Below, one piece after another: positions 15,818-25,774 of a stretch of DNA of 64,000 bases. Origin of the DNA: Anaeropeptidivorans aminofermentans (GTDB taxonomy: Bacteria; Bacillota; Clostridia; Lachnospirales; UBA5962); NCBI RefSeq assembly GCF_940670685.1, contig NZ_OW711693.1, positions 2,976,001 through 3,040,000 on the forward strand, read 5' to 3'. How positions within the stretch are numbered: the stretch's first letter is position 1; the number at the start of each line of letters is the position of its first letter. The notes below the pieces were generated by a model that was given only the letters and a program-made list of their open reading frames with translations, searched no databases and was not told the origin of the DNA. Both the position numbers and the translations under genes were made by a program.

Positions 15818-17143
15818 CTATACCCCCTCCTTTAATATTGCTACAAGGCTGTCAATTTCAGCCTTGGTGTTCATTTCTGTAAAGCACCATAAGAGACGGC
15901 GCTCATCGGCGTTATCAAGAGCTAATCCGCCGAGCATACCCTTTTCTTCAAGCTTCTTGGAAAGCTTATCTCTGCAAACAGGGCATTTCGTAACGAACTC
16001 ATGGAAGAATTCTCCGTCGTATACTAATTCATAGCCTGGGATTGCGGAAATTTCCTTCGCTGCATAATGGGCTAACGCGGCAGACTGTCCCGCAACTTCT
16101 TTAATGCCTTCAGGACCCATAGCGCTTAAATAAACGCTTGCTGTAAGGGCGCAAAGAGCTTGGTTTGAGCATACGTTTGAAGACGCTTTTTCTCTTCTGA
16201 TATGCTGTTCTCTTGCCTGAAGTGTAAGAACAAAGGCTCTTTTTCCGTCAATATCTGTAGTCTGGCCTGCGATACGGCCGGGAAGCTTTCTGATCATATC
16301 CTTAACGCATGTCATAAAGCCAAGGTAAGGTCCGCCGAAGCCAAGGCTTAAACCAAGGGGCTGGCCTTCTCCAACGGCTATGTCTGCACCGTATTCTCTG
16401 GGAGTTTTTAAAAGAGCTGCAAATATGGGGTTTACACCCATAATATATTTAGCTCCGGCTGCATGGGTAACTTCTCCTATTTCAGCGGCATCTTCTATGA
16501 TTCCGTAGAAGTTTGGCTGCTGAATATATACGCATGCGCTTTCAGCGTTTAAATTGTTCTTTAAGAATTCCATATCCGTCTTTCCGTCTTTTTCGGGAAC
16601 AATTACAACTTCCCTGTTGGCGGCATAGCTGTAAGTTTTGATTGTACGGATATAGTCCGGGTGAGAAGTTGCGGATACGTAAGCAACCGTTTTCTTTCTT
16701 TCAATACACATACTGATGGCCTCGGCGGCGGCGCTTGCGCCGTCATAAACGGAAGCATTGGCTCCGTCCATACCCATAAGCTCGCTGATCATGGTCTGGA
16801 ATTCAAAGATAGACTGTAAGATACCTTGGCTTATTTCAGGCTGGTAAGGTGTATATGCTGTAACAAATTTTTCTTTGGAAGCTACGCTTTTTACGATGGC
16901 AGGGATATAATGCCTGTAAGCGCCGGCTCCTCTGAATATTGTTTTAAATCTAACGTTTTCGTTGGCAAGTGACTCCATCTGCCTTCTTACGGAAAGCTCG
17001 CATTTTGATTCAGGTAAATTAAGCGGCTTTTTAAGCTTAACCTCTTCAGGCAGATGGGAGTATAAATCCTCTAAAGAACCAAGGCCTAAAAAGTCAAGAA
17101 TAGCCTGTTGTTCTTCAAGAGAATTGGGAACGTAAGTACCCAT
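15818..17143 (-). CDS. gcvPA: Glycine dehydrogenase (decarboxylating) subunit 1, P-protein alpha
   Basis: 441 residues, the partner of GcvPB. It has the fold-type I aminotransferase frame but lacks the PLP lysine, as expected for this subunit. Family blocks include F-x-G-A-G-A-Y-R-H-Y-I-P, the A-Y-T-P-Y-Q-P-E-I-S-Q-G stretch (about residues 95-106), Y-D-G-A-S-A-A-A-E-A and G-F-G-G-P-Y-L-G-F. It starts 1 base after the gcvH stop, behind GAGGAGGAAT, and runs on to gcvPB. Confidence 0.96.
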   Translation of the reverse strand: MGTYVPNSLEEQQAILDFLGLGSLEDLYSHLPEEVKLKKPLNLPESKCELSVRRQMESLANENVRFKTIFRGAGAYRHYIPAIVKSVASKEKFVTAYTPYQPEISQGILQSIFEFQTMISELMGMDGANASVYDGASAAAEAISMCIERKKTVAYVSATSHPDYIRTIKTYSYAANREVVIVPEKDGKTDMEFLKNNLNAESACVYIQQPNFYGIIEDAAEIGEVTHAAGAKYIMGVNPIFAALLKTPREYGADIAVGEGQPLGLSLGFGGPYLGFMTCVKDMIRKLPGRIAGQTTDIDGKRAFVLTLQAREQHIRREKASSNVCSNQALCALTASVYLSAMGPEGIKEVAGQSAALAHYAAKEISAIPGYELVYDGEFFHEFVTKCPVCRDKLSKKLEEKGMLGGLALDNADERRLLWCFTEMNTKAEIDSLVAILKEGV

Positions 17144-17144
17144 A

Positions 17145-17525
17145 TTATTCCTCCTCTTTGCAGAAATTATCGTACTCCTCAGCCGACATTAACTCTACTT
17201 TATCACTAATATCTGTAATCTTTACAAGCCATGAGCCGTATGGATCTTCGTTCACTTTCTGAGGAGCATCGAGAACCTCTTCATTAACTTCTGAAACAAC
17301 GCCTGTAACAGGGCTATATATGTCGGAAACAGCCTTAACTGATTCTATATCCGCGCAGGACTCTTTTACTGCAACTTCGTCGCCTTCTTGAGGAAGATTG
17401 ATGAAAACCAGGTCTCCGAGAGAATTCTGTGCAAAGTCTGTAAGTCCTATTGTAGCTTCATTATCGCTTAAAAAATTAACCCATTCGTGTGATTTTGTAA
17501 ATTTGTATGTGCTTGGTGTTGACAT
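17145..17525 (-). CDS. gcvH: Glycine cleavage system H protein
   Basis: 126 residues, the small carrier whose lipoyl arm moves the aminomethyl group between P, T and L proteins. The lipoylated lysine is Lys64 in A-D-I-E-S-V-K-A-V-S-D-I-Y-S-P. H-E-W-V (about 13-16), a strand with G-L-T-D-F-A-Q and the C-terminal S-W-L-V-K-I motif are standard. The start follows TAGGAGGAAT. It sits between gcvT and gcvPA. Confidence 0.97.
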   Translation of the reverse strand: MSTPSTYKFTKSHEWVNFLSDNEATIGLTDFAQNSLGDLVFINLPQEGDEVAVKESCADIESVKAVSDIYSPVTGVVSEVNEEVLDAPQKVNEDPYGSWLVKITDISDKVELMSAEEYDNFCKEEE

Positions 17526-17557
17526 AATTCATTCCTCCTAATTAGATAGTATTTTTA

Positions 17558-18649
17558 TTATTTGCTTCTTTTATAAAAAGGCATTTTAATGACTTCTGCT
17601 TCAACGTCTCTGCCTCTTACGCTGATGATAACTTTCGTTCCTTCTTCGGCGTATTCTTTATCTAAATAAGCCATGGCGATAGGATAGCCTAAGAAAGGTG
17701 CATGGGTTCCGGAAGTGGTTTCGCCCACTTTCTTTCCGTCTACTAAAATGTCGTTATGCTCTCTTGCAATACCCTTGCCTGTGATTTTAAGGCCTACGAG
17801 CTTCTGTGTAAATTCAGGTGCTGCTAAAATAGCCTGTTTGCCTACGAAGTCTTCTTCTTTATTTAATTTTACTGCCCATTTAAGGCCAGCAAGTATGGGA
17901 GATATATCGTCACTCATTTCATGGCCGTAAAGAGGCATAGAAGCTTCAAGGCGAAGGGTGTCTCTTGCGCCAAGGCCGCAGGGCATAATGCCGTATTCTT
18001 CACCGGCTTCCATAAGCGCTTCCCAAAGTTTCGTAGCGTTTTCAGCCTTAATATAAATCTCATAGCCCATTTCTCCTGTGTATCCTGTCTGGCTAACGAT
18101 ACATTCCATACCGGCTACGTCCACTTTCTCAACGAAAGTATAGTATTTGGCAGGAATATCTTCTTCTTTCATAAGCTTTTTAAGAACATCGGTTGAAGCA
18201 GGGCCTTGAAGGGCAACCTGAGCATATTCATCGGAATCATCATGGATATTAACATCTCCAAATTCCTTGGATTTAATCCATTGGAAGTCCTTATGCCTGT
18301 TTGCTCCGTTTCCTACGATAAGGTATTTGTCATCGGCAAATTTATAGATAATCATATCATCTACGATTCCGCCGTTGTCGTTAAGCATCGGAGTATATTT
18401 AATCTGTCCTACTACAGCACTGCTGTAATCGTTTGGGAATATCATCTGGATATTTTTAAGAGCGTCTTTGCCTTCAACAAAAATTTCAGACATATGGGAA
18501 ACATCAAAAAGACCGCATTTTGTCCTTACATTGTTATGCTCTTTAATGAGACCTTCTTTGTACTGGACCGGAAGAAGATAACCTGCAAAAGGTACAATCT
18601 TTCCGCCGTACTTTACATGACAATCATATAAAGGTGTTTTCAATTCCAT
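17558..18649 (-). CDS. gcvT: Glycine cleavage system T protein (aminomethyltransferase)
   Basis: 363 residues. It releases ammonia from aminomethyl-GcvH and passes the one-carbon unit to tetrahydrofolate. Seen are the N-terminal TPLYDCHVKYGGKIVPFAGY, the F-D-V-S-H-M-S-E block, folate-contact residues in Y-T-G-E-M-G-Y-E-I-Y, and G-L-G-A-R-D-T-L-R-L-E-A. It is the first gene of the operon, with GAGGAGGATAT before its ATG. A tandem glycine riboswitch lies 600 bases upstream, so the operon should be turned on by glycine. Confidence 0.96.
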   Translation of the reverse strand: MELKTPLYDCHVKYGGKIVPFAGYLLPVQYKEGLIKEHNNVRTKCGLFDVSHMSEIFVEGKDALKNIQMIFPNDYSSAVVGQIKYTPMLNDNGGIVDDMIIYKFADDKYLIVGNGANRHKDFQWIKSKEFGDVNIHDDSDEYAQVALQGPASTDVLKKLMKEEDIPAKYYTFVEKVDVAGMECIVSQTGYTGEMGYEIYIKAENATKLWEALMEAGEEYGIMPCGLGARDTLRLEASMPLYGHEMSDDISPILAGLKWAVKLNKEEDFVGKQAILAAPEFTQKLVGLKITGKGIAREHNDILVDGKKVGETTSGTHAPFLGYPIAMAYLDKEYAEEGTKVIISVRGRDVEAEVIKMPFYKRSK

Positions 18650-18785
18650 AAATATATCCTCCTCATTAATATAATAAATATAAACATGAAACCCTGGCCT
18701 AATGGTAAGGCAAAACTTAAGCTTTGGAAAACTTATAAGAATTTACGGGTTTGTACCTTAATATAAAGCCCTATTGAAATATGAT

Positions 18786-18890
18786 TATAGTAAATAAACT
18801 TGAAAAGAAATCAGGTTGATTTACTATATACTGAAGGAAAACTTATTAAACTTAAAAGCAAAAAGACTATTTTCAAGTTTAAGTAAGCAG
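18786..18890. repeat. Family D/E palindromic repeat pair in the gcv leader
   Basis: TATAGTAAATAAACTTG...GATTTACTATA (18786-18828) followed by a second hairpin, ACTTATTAAACTTAAAA with the return arm TTTTCAAGTTTAAGTAAG (18841-18888). The two units are also adjacent at 25593-25694. They lie between the riboswitch and gcvT. Confidence 0.6.
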
Positions 18891-19095
18891 ATAAGGAAAG
18901 GACAATTTTATCCGTCCTTGATGCGGAAAATATGCCGGCTAAATTTCAGGGGCTATTCCCGCCTTAAAAAATAAGCGGCTTAAGGCATATGTAAAACAAA
19001 ATCAATCAATGCATAGTCCCATTTAGTTTTATTCAGCATGATACAGCATGAAATAAAGTAAGTCTAAATTAACAAAGGACTTTTCAAGAGGCTCC

Positions 19096-19175
19096 TACTG
19101 TAACAAAAATAGTATATTTCGAATGGCTTTAATGAATTTATTTAAGCCGTTCATAAAATTTTTGTTACTGCATTA
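19096..19175. repeat. Family C palindromic repeat in the gcv leader
   Basis: CTGTAACAAAAAT at the left is inverted as ATTTTTGTTACTG at the right (19157-19170), with GAATGGCTTTAA/TTTAAGCCGTTC inside. Related copies lie at 36353, 41950, 56724 and 60502. Confidence 0.65.
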
Positions 19176-19265
19176 ATATTGTTTTGCTAAAAATGAATGT
19201 CAATAAATTAGCTAAAATCTTTTAGATTACAGCCTTAAGGGTAAAATTAAAGCCCAAGTAGCTAT

Positions 19266-19462
19266 TAAAAAAAGACGCGATGCTATAGCAACACGCCTCC
19301 GTCTTTTGACCTGAAAGATTCTTCCCCAGAGGGAATTGCTTCTTCGGTGCCGCTACTGGGCTCTCCAGAGTATCATCTGGCAACGGTCCTTTTGCCTGAG
19401 AGTTTGCTGCGCTTGTCCCCCTTTGGCTCTCCTTTTTATGAATAGGAGCATCTCCCGAAACC
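19266..19462 (-). promoter_or_regulatory. Tandem glycine riboswitch with terminator
   Basis: Read on the minus strand, two glycine aptamers follow each other. The first (about 19458-19385) holds GGAGAGCC, AAGGGGGACAAGC and AACTCTCAGGCAAAAGGAC. The second (about 19384-19302) holds CTCTGGAGAGCCC, CACCGAAGAAGCAA and TCTTTCAGGTCAAAAGACGG. The AAAAGACG at the end of the second aptamer can instead pair with CGTCTTTTTTT (19266-19276), forming a terminator over 19266-19308. Glycine binding should hold that strand in the aptamer and let transcription go on into gcvT, the usual ON design for this class. Confidence 0.93.
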
Positions 19463-19465
19463 TTC

Positions 19466-19792
19466 ATCTGATTATCACTTATTTTTATACTTATTATAAA
19501 TTCTGGAAGCTATAATGTCAACTCACTATATTCACTAAAACATATATAAGCGTTAATTTGTTAACAATTTCATTGAAATAATACAGTATACATGAACTTT
19601 TCCTTATCTAATTTAATTTATGCTTTTATAAAAAGATTATGCCTGTTCATTCTATTTATATTATGAAAAATTCCCCTATAACAACAGCTGATATAATAAA
19701 ATTTTATTGAACTCTAGATTAATTATCAGTCATGATTATTTATGTATTCTGTATTTTATATCCATATTTTCGTCATATCTGATATTAATAAT
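19466..19792. other. Intergenic region with the gcv operon promoter
   Basis: AT-rich, 330 bp, no ORF on either strand. The promoter for the gcv riboswitch transcript must lie here, upstream of 19462 on the minus strand, but I cannot pick one box pair with confidence. The 3' end of the GNAT gene follows. Confidence 0.4.
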
Positions 19793-20329
19793 CTAAATAT
19801 TCTGCTTTATTGCCGTATCTATCCAAAACCTTAATATTCTCTCTCCTTCATACTCCATCTCATTTTCAAGCACTCCCCCGCTTCCTATTATCACATTTCT
19901 GCTTCCCGCATTATCCTTGCTGCAGGTTATGAGAGCTTTTTCTATGCCGATTTTCCTTGCTTTCTCAAGGCCAAGAAAAAGCATTTTAGTTCCGAGGCCC
20001 TTTCGTCTTTCAGAAGGCCTTACCCCATATCCGATATGGCCCCCTCTTATGAGAAGCCCTTCATTCAGATAATGCCTTATGTCTAAACTGCCTAAAATTC
20101 TTTTTTCCCCCTTGTTGACCAAAAAATAACAAGTTGATGGAACCTTTCCCTCAGGAATAACTCTCTCCTTCTGGCCGAGGAGCATATCAAATGCCTTATT
20201 ATAATCCTCTATGCCGCAGTAAAGCGCATAGGGAATAATCTTTTTATCGATTTCCAACACTTCTTTAATATACGCTAAATAGTCTTTCCTGAATTCTTCT
20301 TCGGGAATAACAAGCTCTAAGTTTTCCAT
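19793..20329 (-). CDS. GNAT family N-acetyltransferase
   Basis: 178 residues. The acetyl-CoA binding core is clear: I-G-Y-G-V-R-P-S-E-R-R-K-G-L-G-T (about residues 98-113), then a helix with L-G-L-E-K-A-R-K and a strand A-L-I-T-C, followed by N-A-G-S-R-N-V-I (motif B). It resembles the general ribosomal/small-molecule acetyltransferase subset; the substrate cannot be told from sequence. Its ATG follows the adaptor-gene TAA with no gap, and GGAGG inside the upstream gene serves as its site, so it is the last gene of the exporter operon. Acetylation of an exported compound is a guess. Confidence 0.85.
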   Translation of the reverse strand: MENLELVIPEEEFRKDYLAYIKEVLEIDKKIIPYALYCGIEDYNKAFDMLLGQKERVIPEGKVPSTCYFLVNKGEKRILGSLDIRHYLNEGLLIRGGHIGYGVRPSERRKGLGTKMLFLGLEKARKIGIEKALITCSKDNAGSRNVIIGSGGVLENEMEYEGERILRFWIDTAIKQNI

Positions 20330-21694
20330 TTATGCTACCTCCGAGGGTCTTAATATAATTTCGGCCCCTTCTGATATGCCTGAAATAATTTCAACATATT
20401 TATCTCCGTAAAGGCCTACTTGAACTTCTTTTTTAACGGGAATATTATCTTCCAGTTGGTAAACAAAATATCCTTCTTCCTCCTGCATAACAGCCTGTAT
20501 AGGAACCATGAGAACATTTACCGCTTCTTTTACAAATATATCGATGTCAACGGAATATCCTATTTTAAGCTTATCATCTATGTTCTCTATTTCTATTTCA
20601 ATAGGAACAATAATTTCATCGTCTGAGGACTCTTTTTCAACAGCGGCTTCCCATATAAAGCTTACTTTCCCCTGATAAATTTTATCGGGAATTCCGCTGG
20701 TGGAAAGCTCTGCTCTCTGATTTAATTCTATTAAAGGGGCATCATATTCCGATACGTCAAGCTTTCCTATTACGCCGGAAGTGTCTGAAATATAAGCGAT
20801 GACCGTATTGTTATGTACAGCTGCGCCTTCTTTTACATCTACGGAAGAGATTATGCCGTCGGCAGGGGCAATTTCCTTCTCCTTAAGCTTACTGCGGTCA
20901 TTTTTAAGCTTTTCAATGGCTATTTCACTTAAGGCAATATTATTTTGCTGCATTTCATATTTGATGACATTGGTTTCGTCTAAAAGCCTGTCTTTTGAAT
21001 TGTCAAGCTTTTTCTGAGAAAAAGCAAGCTGGTCTTGCCTTACCAGCAATGTCTTTTCTTTAAGGGCCTTCTGATTTTCCAAGTCCTTAAGGCTTTCTGC
21101 GGCTATATTATAATTATTTAAGGAATCATCATATTCCCTTTGGGCAATTGCTCCCCCGGATAAAAGTTTTTCATTTTTATCGAGGATTTCTTTTAAATCC
21201 TTTACCTTTATTTCCTGCTGGCTTATTTTTATAACGATGCTTTCTATTTCCGACTTAACGTCTTCTATATTTTTTTCGGCGCTTAAAACCTCAGATTCGT
21301 ATTGAATCAGCTCGTTTCCTTCTGCCGGCTGAACGATGCTTTTTAAATTAAGGCGGGCATTTTGAAGCTTAAGCTCTGCTTCCCTTATTTCCCGTTCAAG
21401 GTCCGCTCTGTCCTTTTCCAAATCGTATTCTATAAGAACATCACCTTTTTTGATGCTTTCCCCTTCCTTTGCTATTACAAGCTTTACGGTTTGGTCGGCT
21501 TCGGCAAATACAGGAACTTTATCCTTCACCTCTATTTTTCCGCTTCCGGAGACTTTCATATTGACGTCTCCTTTTTGGGCAATTACCGTATCATATACCT
21601 TTACTTCTTCTTTTCTGTACTCATAGACGAAATATCCTCCTGCTGCAACTATAATTAAAAATATTAGCAGAAGCGCTATTTTCCTGCCTTTCAT
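20330..21694 (-). CDS. HlyD/MacA-type membrane-fusion adaptor
   Basis: 454 residues. One N-terminal membrane segment (about 5-25) then an extracytoplasmic chain: a lipoyl-like half (60-90), a long coiled coil (about 95-270, E/K/L rich with several S-A-E-K and L-K-E-K heptads), the second lipoyl half, a beta-barrel domain (about 300-400) and a C-terminal domain closing with P-V-K-K-E-V-Q-V-G. In Gram-positives such adaptors work with an ABC ATPase and an FtsX-like permease, exactly the genes next to it, exporting peptides, antibiotics or lipids. The ATG follows AAGGGAGAACGC. Confidence 0.9.
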   Translation of the reverse strand: MKGRKIALLLIFLIIVAAGGYFVYEYRKEEVKVYDTVIAQKGDVNMKVSGSGKIEVKDKVPVFAEADQTVKLVIAKEGESIKKGDVLIEYDLEKDRADLEREIREAELKLQNARLNLKSIVQPAEGNELIQYESEVLSAEKNIEDVKSEIESIVIKISQQEIKVKDLKEILDKNEKLLSGGAIAQREYDDSLNNYNIAAESLKDLENQKALKEKTLLVRQDQLAFSQKKLDNSKDRLLDETNVIKYEMQQNNIALSEIAIEKLKNDRSKLKEKEIAPADGIISSVDVKEGAAVHNNTVIAYISDTSGVIGKLDVSEYDAPLIELNQRAELSTSGIPDKIYQGKVSFIWEAAVEKESSDDEIIVPIEIEIENIDDKLKIGYSVDIDIFVKEAVNVLMVPIQAVMQEEEGYFVYQLEDNIPVKKEVQVGLYGDKYVEIISGISEGAEIILRPSEVA

Positions 21695-21715
21695 AAGCGT
21701 TCTCCCTTCAAGAAA

Positions 21716-24700
21716 TTATTCTATGCTCTTTAATGCTTCAACCATATTAATTTTTCTAAGGCTCCTGCTTGTAATAATATTGACCCCAAAGGAAAATACC
21801 ATAGTAAGCACCGCCGCATATAAATAAGAAATTGTATGAATATCTCTTCCGAACATAATAAGCCTTGATTCTACAGTAGTCATTACGTATACATGCAGAA
21901 GCTTTCCTAAAACAAAGCCCAAAAGAATTCCGAAAGCCATAAGAATCATATTTTCCCTGTAGATGTAGCTGTCTACCTCTTTATCCTTAAAGCCCAAAAC
22001 CTCTAATGTGGCAATTTCTCTTATTCTTTCCTGTATATTTATATTTGTAAGATTATAAAGAACAACGAAAGCCAAAAGCCCTGCGGATATGATAATGACA
22101 AATATAACAATATCAAGAGAGCTCATAACGTCTTTGAACTGCTCTTCCATAGAGCTTATAAAGGAAACTCCCGTTACGGTTTTCTTATCGAGAATGTCAT
22201 TAGCCAAAGCATCTCTTTTGGAATCTTCCGTATCCTTTGCAAGGCTTGCGTAAATACTGTTATATTCCAAATCCTCCTTAAATATTTCCTCATAATAACT
22301 TTTGCTTAAATAAAGATAGTGGAAATAATAATTTTCACAGATTCCTGTTACTCTTGCCCTGGCATTTTTCTGCTTTCCATCGGAAATATTAATTTCGTCC
22401 CCTTCTTTTACATTTAAGAGAATCGAAAGCTTCTCGGTTATAATGATTCCGTCATCTCTTATTTCAAGCTCTTTTCCGGTATCTTTATCTTTTAATTTTA
22501 TAAGTTCCTGAAGGCCCTTAATATCCTCCGCCGCTATTAAAATACCGTTTTCTTTATTGCTGTCAAAGGCAGATATATCAAAAGAATTCTCCCTTACGGC
22601 AATGCTTTGAGGAACAATCCCCCTTAAATTCATAAGGCTCTTGATGTCTGAAATATCCTTATCCTTTGCTTCGTCTTTAAGGCTTATTTTCATATGATAC
22701 TTTACGATATCTTTAAACTGTATATTGGTAATATCCCCTACGGAATCTCTTATGCCAAATCCCGCAAGGAGAAGAGCTGTACAGCCGCTGATGCCGATTA
22801 CAGTCATAATAAACCGCTTCTTATAGCGGAAGGTATTTCTTATGGAAATCTTATATAAAAAGCTAAGACGCTTCCAGATGGCATCTATTTGTTCTATGAT
22901 GGTCTTTCTTCCGATTTTGGGAGCCTTGGGCCGCATTAAATTGCTGGGGCTTTCTTTAAGCTCTGCCCAGCAGGAATAGAATGTAGCACCTAAAGCAGAT
23001 ATCAGGCCGAAAGCGATTCCCGTATACCATGAAGCCCTGTTTGTAACGGCAGAAACAGTATTCATCGTATAAAGGCTCCTGTAGGCATTTATGATAATGG
23101 CTGGAAATAACCTTATGCCCACAAAGCCGCCTGCCCAGCCCCCGATTAAAGTAGGAATTGCGGCATATATAAGGTATTTTGAGAGTATTTTGAAATTACC
23201 GTAGCCCAAGGATTTAAGGGTGCCTATTTCTATACGCTTTTCCTCCACAAGCCTCGTCATTGTGGTAAGACTTACAAGGGCCGCCACAAGATAAAAGAAC
23301 AAAGGGAACACCTGCCCGATAGCCTGTATCTTATCCGAATCCTCCTTATAGCTTAAAACCCCCAAATTAGACTCCCTGTCTAAAATATACCATTCTACAT
23401 CTGTAATATCCTTTAGTTCTTTTCTCGCTTCCTCAAGGCTCTTTTGCAAAGATTCTATTTCTTTCTCAGCCGAGGTTTTTGCAGGGCCTATGGAATTGAA
23501 CCCTTTGTTTATATCTTGCATGCCCTTTATGATATCTTCCTTTTGGGCTTCTAAATTTTTTATGTTTTCTTCTATTTCTTTTTTAGAAGCGCTTATATCG
23601 CCAAGGCTTTTTTCTATAAGGTCTTTTTGAAGCGCAAGCTCCTTTTCAGAATCCTTTAAAGCAGAAATTGAAATCTCCGTTTGAAGCTTGTTTTCCCATA
23701 ATTCAGATTCTTTATTTGAAAGGTCCTTGCTTAGAGGATATATTTTTAAAGCTTCGTCAATTTCTTTCATGCCGCTTTCTATATCTAAAAGGCCCTTTTC
23801 TGCTTCCCCAAGGCCCATGGCAATATCCGTTGCTCCTATTTCTATGTCTCTTAGGGAAATATTTAAGCTGCTTTCTTTTTCTTCAAGCTCTTTATAGGCT
23901 TTATTTAGGGCATCTATATTTTCATCTATAATTTTTTCAGAAGCGTCCAAATTCTTTTTCTGAGCCCTTAAGTATTCCTCATTCTTAGATATATCGGAAA
24001 GAGCCGCTGTCTTCGTATTTTCAAGCTCCAAAAGAGCGGACGATATATTTTTAAGGGCGGCTTCCGTAAGCTCTGCCTTTCTTTCAGGGGCTCTTTTAAT
24101 TTCCGTCTCCTGAAGATTATCCACCACATCATCAATAAGGTTTTCATAAGCCTTTGAAAAGGAATCCAGCTTATGGCTTTCTTGAACTCTCACAAATGCT
24201 TCACTGTAAAGGCTCATATTGAAGCTTTCTTCCGGCACAAGGATGAAATAATCAACGGCTCCGTTTCCTATGGCGCCTGTTCCTCTTTCGACAGATATGT
24301 AATAGGGGCTTCTTACTACCCCTGTAATTTTAAAGCTGTTGGTTCTAAGGCTTTTTCTGATATCTTCCTTTTTGCCGCTTTTAAGGTTTATGTAATCGCC
24401 TATTTCCAAATTTGTTTCTTTAATCATATCTTCTTCCACCAATATTTCATTGGCTTTTTCAGGAAGCCTTCCGCTTACAATATAGGGCTTATTAAGCTGG
24501 GCATAATACTTTTCCCCTATGGAAATGGAATGCAGTTTTAAAACATAAGAACTGCCGTTATTTTCAAGAAGGGCATCCATATTGTAGGCAGGGTATACCT
24601 CTGCCACCCCTTCCGTTTCTTCTATGGCTTTCAAATCCTTTTTGCTTATGCCGTAATTGGTCATGACGCGGATATCCATAAGCCTCTGGTCGTCAAGGTA

Positions 24701-24847
24701 TTGATCCATTATGCTTTTCATGGAAGTCCCCGTGGACCCAAGGCCTGCATAAAAAGAAACCCCCAAGAAAATAATGGCAAAAATGCCCATAAAGCGGTTT
24801 AAGGTATAAAAAATTTCTCTGTAAATATCCTTGTTAAAGGGTTTCAT
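21716..24847 (-). CDS. ABC transporter permease, FtsX/MacB type, with long coiled coil
   Basis: 1043 residues. One membrane segment (about 20-40), an extracellular MacB-like domain, a long Glu/Lys-rich coiled coil (about 275-500), three membrane segments (FtsX domain, about 530-640), a further segment near 700, a second extracellular domain and three closing segments (about 930-1030). Two FtsX domains in one chain fit the duplicated-permease class. The ATG at 24847 overlaps the ATPase stop (TAATG), which supports it over the GTG at 24853. The adaptor gene follows 21 bases on. Substrate unknown. Confidence 0.88.
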   Translation of the reverse strand: MKPFNKDIYREIFYTLNRFMGIFAIIFLGVSFYAGLGSTGTSMKSIMDQYLDDQRLMDIRVMTNYGISKKDLKAIEETEGVAEVYPAYNMDALLENNGSSYVLKLHSISIGEKYYAQLNKPYIVSGRLPEKANEILVEEDMIKETNLEIGDYINLKSGKKEDIRKSLRTNSFKITGVVRSPYYISVERGTGAIGNGAVDYFILVPEESFNMSLYSEAFVRVQESHKLDSFSKAYENLIDDVVDNLQETEIKRAPERKAELTEAALKNISSALLELENTKTAALSDISKNEEYLRAQKKNLDASEKIIDENIDALNKAYKELEEKESSLNISLRDIEIGATDIAMGLGEAEKGLLDIESGMKEIDEALKIYPLSKDLSNKESELWENKLQTEISISALKDSEKELALQKDLIEKSLGDISASKKEIEENIKNLEAQKEDIIKGMQDINKGFNSIGPAKTSAEKEIESLQKSLEEARKELKDITDVEWYILDRESNLGVLSYKEDSDKIQAIGQVFPLFFYLVAALVSLTTMTRLVEEKRIEIGTLKSLGYGNFKILSKYLIYAAIPTLIGGWAGGFVGIRLFPAIIINAYRSLYTMNTVSAVTNRASWYTGIAFGLISALGATFYSCWAELKESPSNLMRPKAPKIGRKTIIEQIDAIWKRLSFLYKISIRNTFRYKKRFIMTVIGISGCTALLLAGFGIRDSVGDITNIQFKDIVKYHMKISLKDEAKDKDISDIKSLMNLRGIVPQSIAVRENSFDISAFDSNKENGILIAAEDIKGLQELIKLKDKDTGKELEIRDDGIIITEKLSILLNVKEGDEINISDGKQKNARARVTGICENYYFHYLYLSKSYYEEIFKEDLEYNSIYASLAKDTEDSKRDALANDILDKKTVTGVSFISSMEEQFKDVMSSLDIVIFVIIISAGLLAFVVLYNLTNINIQERIREIATLEVLGFKDKEVDSYIYRENMILMAFGILLGFVLGKLLHVYVMTTVESRLIMFGRDIHTISYLYAAVLTMVFSFGVNIITSRSLRKINMVEALKSIE

Positions 24848-25551
24848 TACCACTCAATCTCCGTAACCGGCAGTATTTTATCGTTCAGATAAGATTCCGA
24901 CACCTTGCCGTTTTTTATTTTTATGATTCTGTCTGCCATGGGAGTAATGGCCGTATTATGGGTAATAACAATAACAGTCATGTTTTCCTTTCGGCAGGTA
25001 TCCTGCAAAAGCTTTAATATTTCTTTTCCCGTAATATAATCAAGGGCCCCTGTAGGCTCATCGCATAAAAGAAGCTTGGGCCTTTTGGCAAGGGCTCTTG
25101 CAATGCTTACTCTCTGCTGCTCTCCTCCCGAAAGCTGTGAAGGAAAGTTATCCTTTCTTTCGTATAAACCGACCTTTTTAAGGACTTCTTCCGCTTCCAT
25201 GGCTCTTTCGCTAATCTGGCTTGCAAGCTCTACGTTTTCAAGGGCTGTCAAATTCTGCATCAAATTATAAAACTGAAATACAAAGCCGATATCGTTTCGC
25301 CTGTATAAAATAAGCTCTTTTCTGCTAAATTGATCTACCCTTTTCCCATCTACTTTTATTTCTCCTTTATCGCTTGTATCCATTCCGCCGAGAATATTTA
25401 AAACCGTGGACTTTCCAGCTCCCGAAGGACCTACAATGATGACAAATTCCCCTTTTTTAATTTCAAAGCTGATTCCGTCGGCGGCGTTTACTTCCGTGTC
25501 ACCCATTTTATATATTTTATATACGTCTTTAAACTCTATAAACTCTTCCAT
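24847..25551 (-). CDS. ABC transporter ATP-binding protein (LolD/MacB-type)
   Basis: 234 residues. It powers the permease encoded next to it. All ATPase motifs are present: Walker [10 protein letters not shown] (about 39-47), the Q-loop F-V-F-Q-F-Y-N-L-M (about 90), signature L-S-G-G-E-Q-Q-R, Walker [13 protein letters not shown] and the switch His in V-I-T-H-N. The pattern fits the export class with FtsX-type permeases. The ArsR gene lies upstream, separated by a palindrome and a repeat. Confidence 0.95.
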   Translation of the reverse strand: MEEFIEFKDVYKIYKMGDTEVNAADGISFEIKKGEFVIIVGPSGAGKSTVLNILGGMDTSDKGEIKVDGKRVDQFSRKELILYRRNDIGFVFQFYNLMQNLTALENVELASQISERAMEAEEVLKKVGLYERKDNFPSQLSGGEQQRVSIARALAKRPKLLLCDEPTGALDYITGKEILKLLQDTCRKENMTVIVITHNTAITPMADRIIKIKNGKVSESYLNDKILPVTEIEW

Positions 25552-25592
25552 TGTATCATCCTTAAACTATACTTAATAACCATAGAATTTTG

Positions 25593-25694
25593 CATATTAA
25601 ACTTAAAAACAGTCTTTTTGTTTTTAAGTTTAATATGTTTTCTTTCATTCTTGCAGTAAATAAACTTGGCCTTTTTTAGATTTATTTACTATAG
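25593..25694. repeat. Family E/D palindromic repeat pair
   Basis: An 18-bp perfect inverted repeat CATATTAAACTTAAAAAC (25593-25610) and GTTTTTAAGTTTAATATG (25620-25637) with a 9-base loop, followed by a D unit GCAGTAAATAAACTTG...TTATTTACTATAG (25653-25694). It lies between the ArsR gene and the ABC ATPase gene and could affect read-through. Confidence 0.65.
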
Positions 25695-25774
25695 ATGCTT
25701 TTTTCATTATTATTTTAATATGAATCCAAGTATAAAATTAAATAAATACAGTATGCTAAGGTCTCTTCCTAAAA

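Noticed and set aside
19222-19467. 81-codon minus-strand ORF upstream of gcvT
   Set aside because: It covers the tandem glycine riboswitch and its terminator; the sequence is explained by RNA structure.
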